Shown piece by piece: positions 1 to 6,470 of a DNA stretch of 22,298 nucleotides. Source of the DNA: a virus. The notes beneath the pieces are model-generated. The model did no database searches, was not told the DNA's origin, and saw nothing but the letters and a program-made list of their open reading frames with translations. Where the stretch lies: IMG/VR virus record IMGVR_UViG_3300025806_000250, positions 1 to 22,298 of that record; one strand, written 5' to 3'. How positions within the stretch are numbered: position 1 is the stretch's first letter; each line of letters opens with the position of its first letter. Made by a program: the position numbers and the translations under genes.

Positions 1-2
1 GG

Positions 3-1031
3 GACAAGGAAGCCACCGCAGCTTTAAAGTATGTTATCGGCGGAGCCAAAGACAGCGGAGAGAGGCTGGAGAAGCTGAGGCGGCAGTTTGAGCCTGATGA
101 ATATAATGTTATATCTGGCTATATGCTCGGAAAACTTGGCATGCCTGGAGCTGGAGCTGTTGGCGGCGCATTAGACGTTAGTGAGTCGATGGCTAGAGAG
201 GCTGGAGAGTCCATGGTCGGTCAGGGATTTTCTCCACACACATTTGTAAAGCGCTGGGAAAAAATATCTCCCGAAGCAAAGACAGCTCTATTTGGCGGAA
301 CAGAATATGCCGACCTGGCACCAGCTCTCGATGATCTGATATTTACTCTTAATCGTGTAGGTAAGACCGCTCAGCAAATGGCTAACCCATCCGGCACTGC
401 TAGGTTGTTAGGGGCAATGGGAACCTTTGGCCCCCTGGCTGCTGAAACAGGTAAGTTGATTGGAGGTGATGGCTTTGAATTTGGCTTGAGCGGCCTTATA
501 GCTCCTTATGCCTCAGCTAAGTTAATGACAAACCCATCGTTTGTGAAGTGGTTATCTGAAGGCGTTGAGATTGCAGCGTTTAAGCCTAATTCTTTTGGGC
601 AGCACATCCGCCGCCTGGTGCAGATATCAGAAGTTAATCCTGATATTCGTGATGAGGTGAAGGGTGTTATTCAGGGACTGAGCCAGGATGCTATTGAGCC
701 AATGGAATGGGAGAGCTCTACATCTCAGCAAAAGCCTAATGCAATCCCTGAGAACAATGAAGCGGCATTCCGCCAGGTTGTTCCAAAGAGCACTGCAGAC
801 AAGCTGCTGCCAAATAGAGAAGAGCTCATGGCGAGCCTGGACAGTGTTAAGATTCCCCAGGTAGGATCTGCAACTGGATCAATGTTTGAGCCGTTGCCTG
901 CTACTGGTGGAATAAGCGCACCTGGTTCTTTTCAATCGGCGCTATCACCGACTGTATTACCAAATGACGCAGACAGAGAATTAGCCTCGCGCATGCAGGC
1001 TGGTAGATCGGGTATTGCCGGACTGGTTTAA
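3..1031 (+). CDS. C-terminal part of large virion/ejection-like protein (5' truncated)
   Basis: The frame is open from base 3 with no start needed, so this is the last 342 residues of a longer protein cut by the window edge; the first internal ATG is at 123. The visible part is Gly/Ala-rich with amphipathic and hydrophobic helices and a linker-like, Pro/Ser-rich tail. It ends in a short block (SPTVLPNDADRELASRM then GIAGLV) of a kind I associate with the C-termini of large internal or ejection proteins of marine phages. No catalytic motif was seen in this part. Role in the virion or in DNA delivery is inferred from composition and from the phage setting. A tail-length or polyvalent protein is possible. 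It converges on the minus-strand gene at 1028, overlapping by 4 bases. Confidence 0.6.
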   Translation, partial: DKEATAALKYVIGGAKDSGERLEKLRRQFEPDEYNVISGYMLGKLGMPGAGAVGGALDVSESMAREAGESMVGQGFSPHTFVKRWEKISPEAKTALFGGTEYADLAPALDDLIFTLNRVGKTAQQMANPSGTARLLGAMGTFGPLAAETGKLIGGDGFEFGLSGLIAPYASAKLMTNPSFVKWLSEGVEIAAFKPNSFGQHIRRLVQISEVNPDIRDEVKGVIQGLSQDAIEPMEWESSTSQQKPNAIPENNEAAFRQVVPKSTADKLLPNREELMASLDSVKIPQVGSATGSMFEPLPATGGISAPGSFQSALSPTVLPNDADRELASRMQAGRSGIAGLV

Positions 1032-1276
1032 TCTTCGTCGTCGGATGGGGTAACAGAAATTACTGCACCGCTGACGTTGTAATCAAACTCATATCCCATG
1101 TAACGATTATCGTCACCCAGGTCAATAACCATATTGCGGCTTAACAGTCGCAACAATGCTGCCTGTTGATGCAAGGTCAATCTAGCAAACAAGTCAATAA
1201 CTTCGGAGGACTCAAGCACTGGCTTGTAGCTCTGAGGTATTGGCCTTTGGGACCCTGGCTTACTAAAAAGGTTCAC
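1028..1276 (-). CDS. hypothetical protein, 82 aa
   Basis: Not recognised. The start is GTG at 1276, which overlaps the stop of the upstream gene as GTGA, so translation is probably coupled; an AGGG lies a few bases before it. The protein has a leucine-rich helix in the middle (EVIDLFARLTLHQQAALLRL) followed by a short beta-rich part and an acidic tail (PSDDED). The competing plus-strand frame here lacks a ribosome site. It forms a two-gene minus-strand operon with the ribbon-helix-helix-like gene and could be its partner, but nothing in the sequence proves this. Confidence 0.6.
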   Translation of the reverse strand: MNLFSKPGSQRPIPQSYKPVLESSEVIDLFARLTLHQQAALLRLLSRNMVIDLGDDNRYMGYEFDYNVSGAVISVTPSDDED

Positions 1277-1458
1277 CCTTGGATCCCTGCAGCTAAGAAC
1301 AATCTATCGTGCTCATGCTCAATTAAAATCTTGAGCTGGTCAATCTTAGAGCGCCGCTGATCGAAGCAAATTTCCTGCAGCAAGTCATAGGTGTGCTGGT
1401 CAACAGCCAGGCTTTTGCGCTGGCGATCTGGTTGTGGTTTATCTTCTAAAGTAGTCAT
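1273..1458 (-). CDS. ribbon-helix-helix-like small protein, 61 aa
   Basis: I chose the ATG at 1458 because AGGA sits seven bases upstream; the frame is open further, to 1530, but that extension lacks a ribosome site and runs into the opposite gene. After a charged N-terminus the protein shows a strand-like segment (RKSLAVDQ), a helix (HTYDLLQEICFDQRR), a Ser turn and a second helix (KIDQLKILIEHE). This is the order of a ribbon-helix-helix DNA-binding domain such as MetJ/Arc. That fold call is pattern-based. The protein is a candidate repressor, perhaps of its own promoter, which lies in the shared upstream region with the oxygenase gene. Confidence 0.65.
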   Translation of the reverse strand: MTTLEDKPQPDRQRKSLAVDQHTYDLLQEICFDQRRSKIDQLKILIEHEHDRLFLAAGIQG

Positions 1459-1488
1459 TATGATTCCTGTCAAATTTGTCTGGACCAG

Positions 1489-1516
1489 TTTATAGTTTTG
1501 TGTAAGAATATGCAAA
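1489..1516 (-). promoter_or_regulatory. candidate leftward promoter for the RHH-like gene
   Basis: Read on the minus strand: -35 TTTGCA (1511-1516), 16-base spacer, -10 TATAAA (1489-1494). The TTTGCA..ATTCT..ACACA string resembles the one in the primase promoter at 6.49 kb. The -35 is poor, so this is tentative. Confidence 0.35.
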
Positions 1517-2235
1517 CTATGACTTATCAAATAAAGAATTATCTTCTTTCAATGCAGTCGAATTGGCCTATAAACCACGCCCTGTATGATGCCGTCCAGG
1601 ATTCTATCCCAGACATAGCCAGGTACAGGGCTAGTGAAGGTCGTGAAGACCTGGGTAAAACTCCAATCCATAAGATGTGCAAGAAGGTGTTTCCTGAGAT
1701 TTATACGGTTCCCCTCTTCCGCCGTCAGTGGTGCAAGATGATGGTCGAAGAGATCAAACTCATGGAGCAGCATGTAGCCTTTAAACCAAACGATGATGAG
1801 GATGAGCTGCGGCAGATCCCAGAGATTGTGCTGCGGGACCACTGCCCTGAGCTCTATAGCCGGATGTGGTTTGTTGTGCAGACGGTTCTCAACCCCATAT
1901 TCCTCAGCCTGTATCAGAGAGATTGCTTTGATATCTCCTCGGTTCAGATAGCAAACTACAACCCCAAGGACAAGCAGAAGGGTGCCTGGCACCACGATGA
2001 GTCTGCAGATATCTCGGTGGTTATTCCCTTGAACACTGGAGGGTATGTCGGTGGCGGTACTGAATTCCATAATCATGGAACGCTCAAGCCTTTGCCCTCT
2101 GGCCATGCCCTGATCTTCCCGTCCTTTACTAACCTCCATAGGGGCCTGGCAGTAGAGAGCGGAGACAGATATCTCCTGGTGTTCTGGCTGCATAACAAAC
2201 TCCGAAACCAACATCTTTATGAAGAGGTTGAGTGA
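1510..2235 (+). CDS. 2OG-Fe(II) dioxygenase (prolyl-4-hydroxylase-like fold)
   Basis: A predicted Fe(II)/2-oxoglutarate-dependent oxygenase, which would couple oxidative decarboxylation of 2-oxoglutarate to hydroxylation of a protein, nucleic acid or small molecule; the substrate is unknown. The facial triad is visible as HxD in WHHDESAD (H161, D163 from the 1510 start) and the distal His in NLHRG (H210). The co-substrate Arg is R220 in GDRYLLVFW, and the conserved GGGTEF and PLPSGHALIFP blocks lie between. The start is uncertain: TTG at 1498, ATG at 1510 and ATG at 1519 are all in frame and none has a good ribosome site. It is a lone plus-strand gene between minus-strand units, like a transferred single-gene cassette. 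Such oxygenases are common in marine phages, usually without a known target. Confidence 0.85.
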   Translation: MQTMTYQIKNYLLSMQSNWPINHALYDAVQDSIPDIARYRASEGREDLGKTPIHKMCKKVFPEIYTVPLFRRQWCKMMVEEIKLMEQHVAFKPNDDEDELRQIPEIVLRDHCPELYSRMWFVVQTVLNPIFLSLYQRDCFDISSVQIANYNPKDKQKGAWHHDESADISVVIPLNTGGYVGGGTEFHNHGTLKPLPSGHALIFPSFTNLHRGLAVESGDRYLLVFWLHNKLRNQHLYEEVE

Positions 2236-2468
2236 TCTCTGTGCTGCTGAAGTTTCACAGCGGACATAAACTTCTCAAGCGTGGCTTTACCGCTGCCCTG
2301 CCAGTGAGTGACCCAGATTGACTTGGAGCAGGACAGACCGACAAACCTGCATGGTTTACCTGATGGCCCACATCGCAACCATTGCCCTCGCTGCAGCTTG
2401 ACCTGGCCAGACTCAATATCTTCCTGAACGCCTTCCTGCCATAAATCTAAAACTTTTGAATACTTCAC
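2217..2468 (-). CDS. hypothetical protein, 83 aa
   Basis: Not recognised. The start is GTG at 2468, preceded by AGGAG with a seven-base gap; the out-of-frame ATG overlapping it would stop at once. It has three Cys (RCGPSGKPC, LSCSKS) and many Trp/Lys residues in a compact beta-type pattern, then an Arg/His-rich tail. It is second in the minus-strand operon after the 193-residue gene, with a GC-rich hairpin in the 36-base gap. Its 3' end overlaps the oxygenase gene tail to tail by 19 bases. Confidence 0.6.
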   Translation of the reverse strand: MKYSKVLDLWQEGVQEDIESGQVKLQRGQWLRCGPSGKPCRFVGLSCSKSIWVTHWQGSGKATLEKFMSAVKLQQHRDHSTSS

Positions 2469-2481
2469 ATTGATCTCCTAT

Positions 2482-2497
2482 GCCCCCCGAAGGGGGC
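2482..2497 (-). promoter_or_regulatory. GC hairpin with UUCG loop upstream of RBS
   Basis: On the minus-strand RNA this reads GCCCCC-UUCG-GGGGGC, a six-pair stem with a C(UUCG)G tetraloop. No U-tract follows, so it is not a normal intrinsic terminator; it ends just upstream of the AGGAG of the 83-residue gene. An mRNA-stabilising, processing or translation-modulating role is inference. Confidence 0.5.
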
Positions 2498-2504
2498 TGT
2501 TGGT

Positions 2505-3086
2505 TTAGTGTCCGTAACCCCAGGCGGTTTGATACTTAGGCTGCCCGCCGTAAGGGCTGGCGTTGCTACACTCATGAGCCTTGAAACCACCGTACTGGTT
2601 GATCCTCTTGGTCATGACCTCTCCTATCTTGCGCTCAGGGTTTGGGGCAACATAGTCACAGCTCTGGTTGCTTTCCACAGTCACCTGGCCAATCTTGATT
2701 ACGTCGATCACCTGACCCTTCTTGGCGACTACCTGGTAGAACTCAACATTGGTCTGGTCATAGCCCCAGCAAGTATCGAAGATATCTCCAACCTTTACAG
2801 TGTTGGCAGCCTCAGCCTTGGCAGCCTTAGCCTTGGCGGCCTTCTCCTTCTTGTATTCTGCGTTGGCCTTGACGTTACCGAAGATCTCCTGGACATACTC
2901 CTCTCTTCGCTCGACGCTCTTGAAAGAGTAGTGCTTGGCTGGCTTCTGCTGCTTGCCGATGAAGATCATGGCAGCTGGCTTACCGGCACCACTGTCATAG
3001 TAGTAGGCTACCGCATCAACACCTTCTGGCTTAACCTCAACAGAGTCCCCTGGGATATAAAATTCTCTAGTCATTGTTCTTCTCAT
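2505..3086 (-). CDS. conserved mobile-element protein with Ala/Lys linker, 193 aa
   Basis: The start is ATG 3086, with AAGGAG seven bases upstream. Three parts are visible: an N-terminal beta-type region (about 1-55); a highly charged Lys/Ala coiled linker (about 75-95, made of EKAAKAKAAKAEAA); and a C-terminal domain opening with VKVGDIFDTCWGYDQTNVEF. I associate that last block with uncharacterised proteins of plasmids, integrative elements and phages, where it is followed by a QVV..G..V.V beta pattern. It is led by the conserved-element promoter at 3125-3165 and followed by the 83-residue gene. The gene at 14927 has a similar Ala/Lys/Arg linker architecture and a similar promoter, suggesting a shared role in early takeover or DNA maintenance. 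No biochemical function can be assigned. Confidence 0.75.
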   Translation of the reverse strand: MRRTMTREFYIPGDSVEVKPEGVDAVAYYYDSGAGKPAAMIFIGKQQKPAKHYSFKSVERREEYVQEIFGNVKANAEYKKEKAAKAKAAKAEAANTVKVGDIFDTCWGYDQTNVEFYQVVAKKGQVIDVIKIGQVTVESNQSCDYVAPNPERKIGEVMTKRINQYGGFKAHECSNASPYGGQPKYQTAWGYGH

Positions 3087-3124
3087 CTCGATCTCCTTAA
3101 TTGCTAATTGATTACCACATAGCT

Positions 3125-3165
3125 ATATTCACATATATCGTGTCGTTGTGCAAGTGTTTGCACAA
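3125..3165 (-). promoter_or_regulatory. leftward promoter P1 with perfect operator palindrome
   Basis: On the minus strand: -35 TTGCAC (3148-3153), 17-base spacer starting AACGACACGATA, -10 GAATAT (3125-3130). The -35 lies inside a perfect palindrome TTGTGCAA-GTGT-TTGCACAA (3146-3165), so a repressor bound there would cover the -35. The transcript would run into the 193-residue gene. Confidence 0.75.
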
Positions 3166-3226
3166 ATATGTATAGAATAAAAAAGCATATGAAGTTAAAT
3201 CCTTATTACTTATCGGTCTAGGTGTA

Positions 3227-3267
3227 ATGTGCAAATATGTGTACAACGACACGGTATGTGCTATTAT
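3227..3267 (+). promoter_or_regulatory. rightward promoter P2, same regulon
   Basis: -35 GTGTAC (3239-3244), 17-base spacer starting AACGACACGGTA, -10 TATTAT (3262-3267). An imperfect operator ATGTGCAA-ATAT-GTGTACAA (3227-3246) covers the -35. The leader at 3271-3290, TATGTAGGGTAATTAATCAA, matches 19 of 20 bases of the leader of the 14927-15484 gene. It drives 3308-4265. Confidence 0.75.
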
Positions 3268-3307
3268 ATGTATGTAGGGTAATTAATCAATTTGAGGAGA
3301 GAGTGAG

Positions 3308-3496
3308 ATGGGACAAGCAATAGACATGTTCGGTAACGAGGTCCAGGAAAACCCAGGTCCAGCTGCGAAGATCAAGTTTCAGTTGCAGTTCATGGCCTTC
3401 ATGATGCAGTGCGGTAGAGATGAGGAGGCCACTGATGCCTTCAACAAGGCAATGGCCTTGTGTGATGAGATGATCGAAGCTGAGGGGGGTGAGTGA
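3308..3496 (+). CDS. hypothetical protein, 62 aa
   Basis: Not recognised. It is the first gene of a five-gene plus-strand operon behind P2, with GAGGAGAGAG before the ATG. After a short N-terminus (MGQAIDMFGNEVQ) the protein is one long Met-rich, probably helical segment (KIKFQLQFMAFMMQCGRDEEA, then FNKAMALCDEMIEAEG). The second half resembles a helix-turn-helix hairpin of the TPR kind, but it is too short to be sure. It overlaps the next gene by one base. Confidence 0.65.
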   Translation: MGQAIDMFGNEVQENPGPAAKIKFQLQFMAFMMQCGRDEEATDAFNKAMALCDEMIEAEGGE

Positions 3497-3687
3497 TGAT
3501 TACTGTTGAGATGGATACCTTTCACTGCAAAGGTGCGAAGAGCGGCCAGGATGACTTCAAGGTCATGCGGTTCCCCAACTGGGACCTGGCTTGTGAGTGG
3601 GCGGGCACTCAAACGATGGATGTGATGTGCCCCTTTGTTGTTCTTGAAATGCGTAATGCAATTACTGGTCAAAAGGAGTGGTTCTAA
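3496..3687 (+). CDS. hypothetical protein, 63 aa
   Basis: Not recognised. The ATG at 3496 shares a base with the previous stop (TGATG); a GTG one codon upstream is also in frame. The product is a small soluble alpha/beta protein with two Cys (FHCKG, MCPF) and Trp-rich spots (FPNWDLACEWAG). The last codons contain the AAAGGAG ribosome site of the next gene, and the two genes overlap at TAATG, so the set is translationally coupled. Confidence 0.65.
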   Translation: MITVEMDTFHCKGAKSGQDDFKVMRFPNWDLACEWAGTQTMDVMCPFVVLEMRNAITGQKEWF

Positions 3688-4037
3688 TGGGTATGTTAGT
3701 TAGTGTTTATAAGACAAGTTACGGTGCCGAGCCTTTCGGTGATGTGGACTGCACCGCTGGCGGTATCAGCAGCAAGGCCAATACGTTATGTGTCACCAAC
3801 GTCGATGGTCCATTTGATCCCAGTGATAAGCACCCCGCTGCTGTCTTGGTTATGGCAGAGCCGTGGGGCGGCAGAAAGATCTTGAGAATCGAGCCGGAAG
3901 ATGCAGGGAAGAAATGGACTTGCTTTGGTGGAAACTATGCAGCGACCAGCGACAGCCGTTTCACCAAGAAGTGTGAAGAGCTGTTAGGTGCTCCCTTCCA
4001 TGGGGCGGTTGCAATCCACGATAGGATTGAATGGTGA
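3687..4037 (+). CDS. conserved mobile-element hypothetical protein, 116 aa
   Basis: I prefer ATG 3687 to the in-frame GTG at 3678 because AAAGGAG (3671-3677) is correctly placed for it and it overlaps the previous stop at TAATG. The pattern GMLVSVYK, FGDVDCTAGGISSK, DGPFDP, a central GGRKILRIEP and FGGNYAATSDSRF, with a C-terminal AIHDRIE, resembles an uncharacterised family I have seen on conjugative plasmids and phages. Function is unknown. It sits in the P2 operon with other plasmid-like small genes. Confidence 0.7.
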   Translation: MGMLVSVYKTSYGAEPFGDVDCTAGGISSKANTLCVTNVDGPFDPSDKHPAAVLVMAEPWGGRKILRIEPEDAGKKWTCFGGNYAATSDSRFTKKCEELLGAPFHGAVAIHDRIEW

Positions 4038-4183
4038 TGGCTGAGTGGAAAGACCCAGACTGGCACCACGGTGACCTGGACTGGGTTGAGGCTGAGTTCT
4101 GTGAGAAGTGTGGCGAGGAGCTTACTACTGAGGATGACGAGGAGGGCAGGCCAATGCCCTGGTGCAAAACCTGCGATGATTGA
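4037..4183 (+). CDS. small acidic zinc-ribbon protein, 48 aa
   Basis: A short reading frame starting at ATG 4037, which overlaps the preceding stop as TGATG. It encodes two CxxC knuckles, FCEKCGEE (C22, C25) and PWCKTCDD (C43, C46), separated by an acidic loop. This is the layout of a minimal zinc ribbon. The N-terminus is Trp/His-rich (MAEWKDPDWHHGDLDW). It is probably a protein- or nucleic-acid-binding regulator; this is inference from the metal site alone. Confidence 0.7.
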   Translation: MAEWKDPDWHHGDLDWVEAEFCEKCGEELTTEDDEEGRPMPWCKTCDD

Positions 4184-4265
4184 TTTTTTACTTTTTTTAG
4201 ACTGTTTAATTGCGGTCTTAGTGATTCAAAACCTAGTTGATTGGTGGAGATTTAGAAATAAATAG
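4176..4265 (+). CDS. single-span membrane miniprotein, 29 aa
   Basis: ATG 4176 overlaps the end of the zinc-ribbon gene by eight bases (ATGATTGA). The whole peptide is a hydrophobic span (IDFLLFLDCLIAVLVIQNLV) followed by a basic/aromatic tail (DWWRFRNK), so an N-out/C-in single-pass topology is likely. It ends exactly where the terminator hairpin begins. Coupling and the clean span support it, but a protein this short could still be chance. Confidence 0.5.
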   Translation: MIDFLLFLDCLIAVLVIQNLVDWWRFRNK

Positions 4266-4288
4266 CCTGGTTACCCAGGCTTTTCTTT
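4264..4288 (+). terminator. intrinsic terminator of the P2 operon
   Basis: AGCCTGG (4264-4270), loop TTAC, CCAGGCT (4275-4281), followed by TTTTCTTT. It lies directly after the last stop of the plus-strand operon. It also overlaps the end of the convergent minus-strand gene, and the opposite side (CTATTTATTT) is T-rich, so it may work in both directions. Confidence 0.8.
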
Positions 4289-4477
4289 GGCCATACGCTG
4301 AGCGTAAGCCTCCAGGTTCTCTCCAAACATCTTCTCGAACCACTGGCCCCAAGTTTTGCCATGGCGTCCACTGGGGACTTCTTGGAAGCGCTTACGCCAT
4401 ACAGACCTGGCTGCATAATACTTCTTCTGAGCAGCCCAAAGGTCCTCCTTCTCCTGGTCCTCTTTAGTAAAGATCAC
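4271..4477 (-). CDS. hypothetical basic protein, 68 aa
   Basis: Not recognised. The start is GTG 4477; AAGGAG lies about ten bases upstream, inside the end of the RecE-like gene, which it overlaps by 14 bases. The protein is helical, basic and Trp-rich (DLWAAQKKYYAARSVWRKRF, TWGQWFEKMFGENLEAYAQRM). As last gene of the recombination operon it may be an accessory or nucleic-acid-binding factor, but nothing proves that. Confidence 0.65.
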   Translation of the reverse strand: MIFTKEDQEKEDLWAAQKKYYAARSVWRKRFQEVPSGRHGKTWGQWFEKMFGENLEAYAQRMAKEKPG

Positions 4478-5234
4478 CTACATCAAACTCCTTAATTCCT
4501 TCCTGGTTATACGGCAGATATATATCGCTCTCTCTGCAGGCCATGCCTATCGCCAGGGCTTGCTCATTCTTAGCGTCAGCGTAGGCTATGGCTTCGTCTG
4601 ACAAGGTATAGATAGCATAGGGATAGGGAGCCATCTTCTCTTGAGCCAGGAAGTAAAACTTCTCAGTGGGCAGGCCAACAGCTCGGCAGCCGGCAACATA
4701 ATAGGCTGCTTGCTGGTGGTACTTGAAGCTGTTGATAGCCGACTTGAATCCCCTGGGAGATGCGTCTCGGCATGTCTTCAGGTCCCAAATATCAGTACCG
4801 GTATGCCAATCTAGCTTACCCTTACATGGCTGCCCTAACCACTCCCAGCAAAGTGTGAGCTCTACTCGGTGCTCAGGCTTAGGGATGTACTCAGCAACCA
4901 CCTCTCGCCGCTCCATGCAGACTTCATACATATCTTGCTTGCAGGGGGTGCGGTCTCCCACGGTTGATAACCAGTCGGCATATTCATCTTTGCCCACCTT
5001 AGTACGCCGGTCTACATTGGGCTCCAGGGCAAACTCTTCATGAAACTTATGGTGCTCCAGGAAGACTGTGTGTTGGACCCTGCCCTCCAGAAGAGCCGGC
5101 GAGTTGTTAAACTTACGGTTCTTCCAGGTAAACGGGCACTTGGCTATAGAGGTTAAATCGTGGGATCTCCACGCTGGTATCGAGTCATAGGTAGGGTAAT
5201 CAAGGTCTTCATAAATACCTGGTTTAAAATCCAT
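4464..5234 (-). CDS. RecE-like PD-(D/E)XK exonuclease
   Basis: A 256-residue protein with the core of RecE/exodeoxyribonuclease-VIII-type nucleases (PF12684-like). Visible motifs are GRVQH (H55), E125 in VELTL, D142 in KGKLDW, the D-x-K pair DLKT (D151, K153) and the QxxxY helix YHQQAAYY. The family degrades dsDNA 5' to 3', leaving ssDNA for annealing or repair. ATG 5234 was chosen because AAGGA precedes it by five bases; the frame is open to 5420 but that extension is the coding part of the upstream gene in another frame. It follows SSB and HTH-DUF3310 genes in one operon, a typical phage recombination module, although no separate annealase is visible here. Confidence 0.85.
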   Translation of the reverse strand: MDFKPGIYEDLDYPTYDSIPAWRSHDLTSIAKCPFTWKNRKFNNSPALLEGRVQHTVFLEHHKFHEEFALEPNVDRRTKVGKDEYADWLSTVGDRTPCKQDMYEVCMERREVVAEYIPKPEHRVELTLCWEWLGQPCKGKLDWHTGTDIWDLKTCRDASPRGFKSAINSFKYHQQAAYYVAGCRAVGLPTEKFYFLAQEKMAPYPYAIYTLSDEAIAYADAKNEQALAIGMACRESDIYLPYNQEGIKEFDVGDLY

Positions 5235-5235
5235 A

Positions 5236-5679
5236 CTAATCCTTTCGGGGGTCGTCCCCCATTGAGTAACGTAGATACCACACCGCCTTCGCCTTATCCT
5301 GGTTGGGTTCGTTGTGGGCCTTTTTGCCGCATCTCCATTGGTACTTGAATGATGCAATCTCACTGTACTGCTGCACCCGCTCCAGACCAAAGGCTGCAAC
5401 CATGGCGTCAATACATTCAATCTCAGAGTCAGCGTAATGGCTTGGTGAGTTCACCATGTCATGAGCCTGGCACATTTGATCGTCAACTGGGTCAACGGTT
5501 ACGGAGATCTGTGTGAGCTTTTTATAGCTGCTTAGCCTGACCTTTTGACCATCCATTGCCCTTGACCAAACACCAGGGCTAACACCCAGGCGCTCGGACA
5601 TTGCAACATTGGTCAGCCCAAGAGCACGCTGCATAACCAGCAGGTTGTTCGCTTCGTCTGCACTTAATTGAACCTTCAT
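5236..5679 (-). CDS. HTH domain fused to DUF3310
   Basis: A 147-residue protein with AGGGGG before ATG 5679. Residues about 5-58 (ANNLLVMQRALGLTNVAMSERL, then GVSPGVWSRA) read as a Cro/XRE-like helix-turn-helix. Residues about 76-140 match the DUF3310 pattern: NSPSHYADSEIECIDA, then SEIASFKYQWRCGKK and DKAKAVWYL. DUF3310 proteins are common in phage replication regions and are often linked with nucleotide metabolism or kinase genes; their activity is not settled. The HTH fusion is the odd point and makes the protein a candidate DNA-binding regulator. It sits one base before the RecE-like gene and eight bases after the SSB gene. Confidence 0.8.
   Translation of the reverse strand: MKVQLSADEANNLLVMQRALGLTNVAMSERLGVSPGVWSRAMDGQKVRLSSYKKLTQISVTVDPVDDQMCQAHDMVNSPSHYADSEIECIDAMVAAFGLERVQQYSEIASFKYQWRCGKKAHNEPNQDKAKAVWYLRYSMGDDPRKD
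5247..5260 (-). promoter_or_regulatory. GC hairpin just upstream of the RecE-like RBS
   Basis: The minus-strand RNA reads GGGGG-ACGA-CCCCC (5256-5260 with 5247-5251), ending just before the AAGGA of the RecE-like gene and lying within the end of the preceding coding sequence. No U-tract is present. Placement mirrors the hairpin at 2482-2497. Confidence 0.45.
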
Positions 5680-5687
5680 ACAGCCCC

Positions 5688-6446
5688 CTAGAACGGAATG
5701 TCGTCGTCGATTAAGGGCTCATTCTTGGCAATCTCCGCAGCGGTTGCTGCAGCTGCTGCCTGGTCCTTGGCCATAGCTTCCAGGCCAGTGGTTCTTTGTG
5801 GCGCTGCTGCTGGGGCTGGTTCACCCTTCTTCTGAGCTGCTGCTACTTCAAAGCATGGGCGCACCTGGTCTTTATCGGGCTCATCGCAACCACCAATTCT
5901 CCACTGAATGAAGCGTGGCAGCTCTTCATATACATCGCACATTTGCTTGCTGGCTTCAGTAGCATCGCCGGTGAATTCTTTGCAGTATTCTTCCAGGTCA
6001 AACACGGAGGTTGGGTTGGTTGTTTCTACACGCTTGGCGCCGTTGTCTGAGCAAAATATGCCATCGACCTTGGCGTTGCCGTTGCTGTTTAGGACCACAT
6101 TGATCTTACAGGTAACTCCCAGGAGCTTTGTAAGGTCAAAAGCCTGCAGCTCATCTTCAGTGAACGGCTTGTTTCTCCATGCCTGGAGATCTCGCCGTAG
6201 ATTACTTCGCTCATTTAGTGACAAGGTGTACCCATGAAAGATAGAATACGGTCGGCCATCGCTCAGTGTGAGCTCAGGGATTTCCCAGAAGATGTAAATT
6301 TTATGCTTCTTGGATATCTCTCCTTTGTAATCTTCTTCCGCTGTGCCTGCATCGACAAGTCGATAGCAGATTGCCTCGTAAGAGCCTGGTGGTACGGTTT
6401 CAAAGGTTGATTCGCCGCCCGATCCTGCGCTTGCTGTTAGTGCCAT
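5688..6446 (-). CDS. phage single-stranded DNA-binding protein (SSB-like)
   Basis: A 252-residue protein whose N-terminal two thirds form a beta-rich domain (VPPGSYEAICYRLVDAG, then HKIYIFWEIPE and a tail around LLGVTCKINVVLNSNG). A disordered Ala/Pro/Lys linker follows, and the end is LIDDDIPF. An acidic terminus ending DDDIPF is the hallmark of SSB proteins and is used to recruit partner proteins. GAGAGGA precedes ATG 6446. It is first in the minus-strand operon with HTH-DUF3310 and RecE-like genes and is transcribed divergently from the primase-helicase, so it likely coats ssDNA in both replication and recombination. The fold is not the classic bacterial SSB sequence pattern; the call rests on tail and context. 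Confidence 0.75.
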   Translation of the reverse strand: MALTASAGSGGESTFETVPPGSYEAICYRLVDAGTAEEDYKGEISKKHKIYIFWEIPELTLSDGRPYSIFHGYTLSLNERSNLRRDLQAWRNKPFTEDELQAFDLTKLLGVTCKINVVLNSNGNAKVDGIFCSDNGAKRVETTNPTSVFDLEEYCKEFTGDATEASKQMCDVYEELPRFIQWRIGGCDEPDKDQVRPCFEVAAAQKKGEPAPAAAPQRTTGLEAMAKDQAAAAATAAEIAKNEPLIDDDIPF

Positions 6447-6470
6447 TTTACAATTCCTCTCATTTATGGG

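Noticed and set aside
1166-1360. 64-residue plus-strand frame opposite the RHH-like operon
   Set aside because: No ribosome site and the minus strand shows GTGA coupling and a plausible DNA-binding fold.
1549-2214. 221-residue minus-strand frame across the oxygenase gene
   Set aside because: No ribosome site and low-complexity composition; the plus-strand frame carries an intact 2OG oxygenase active site.
2508-3107. 199-residue plus-strand frame opposite the 193-residue gene
   Set aside because: Leu/Val-rich mirror of a real minus-strand gene that has AAGGAG and a promoter; no start signal of its own.
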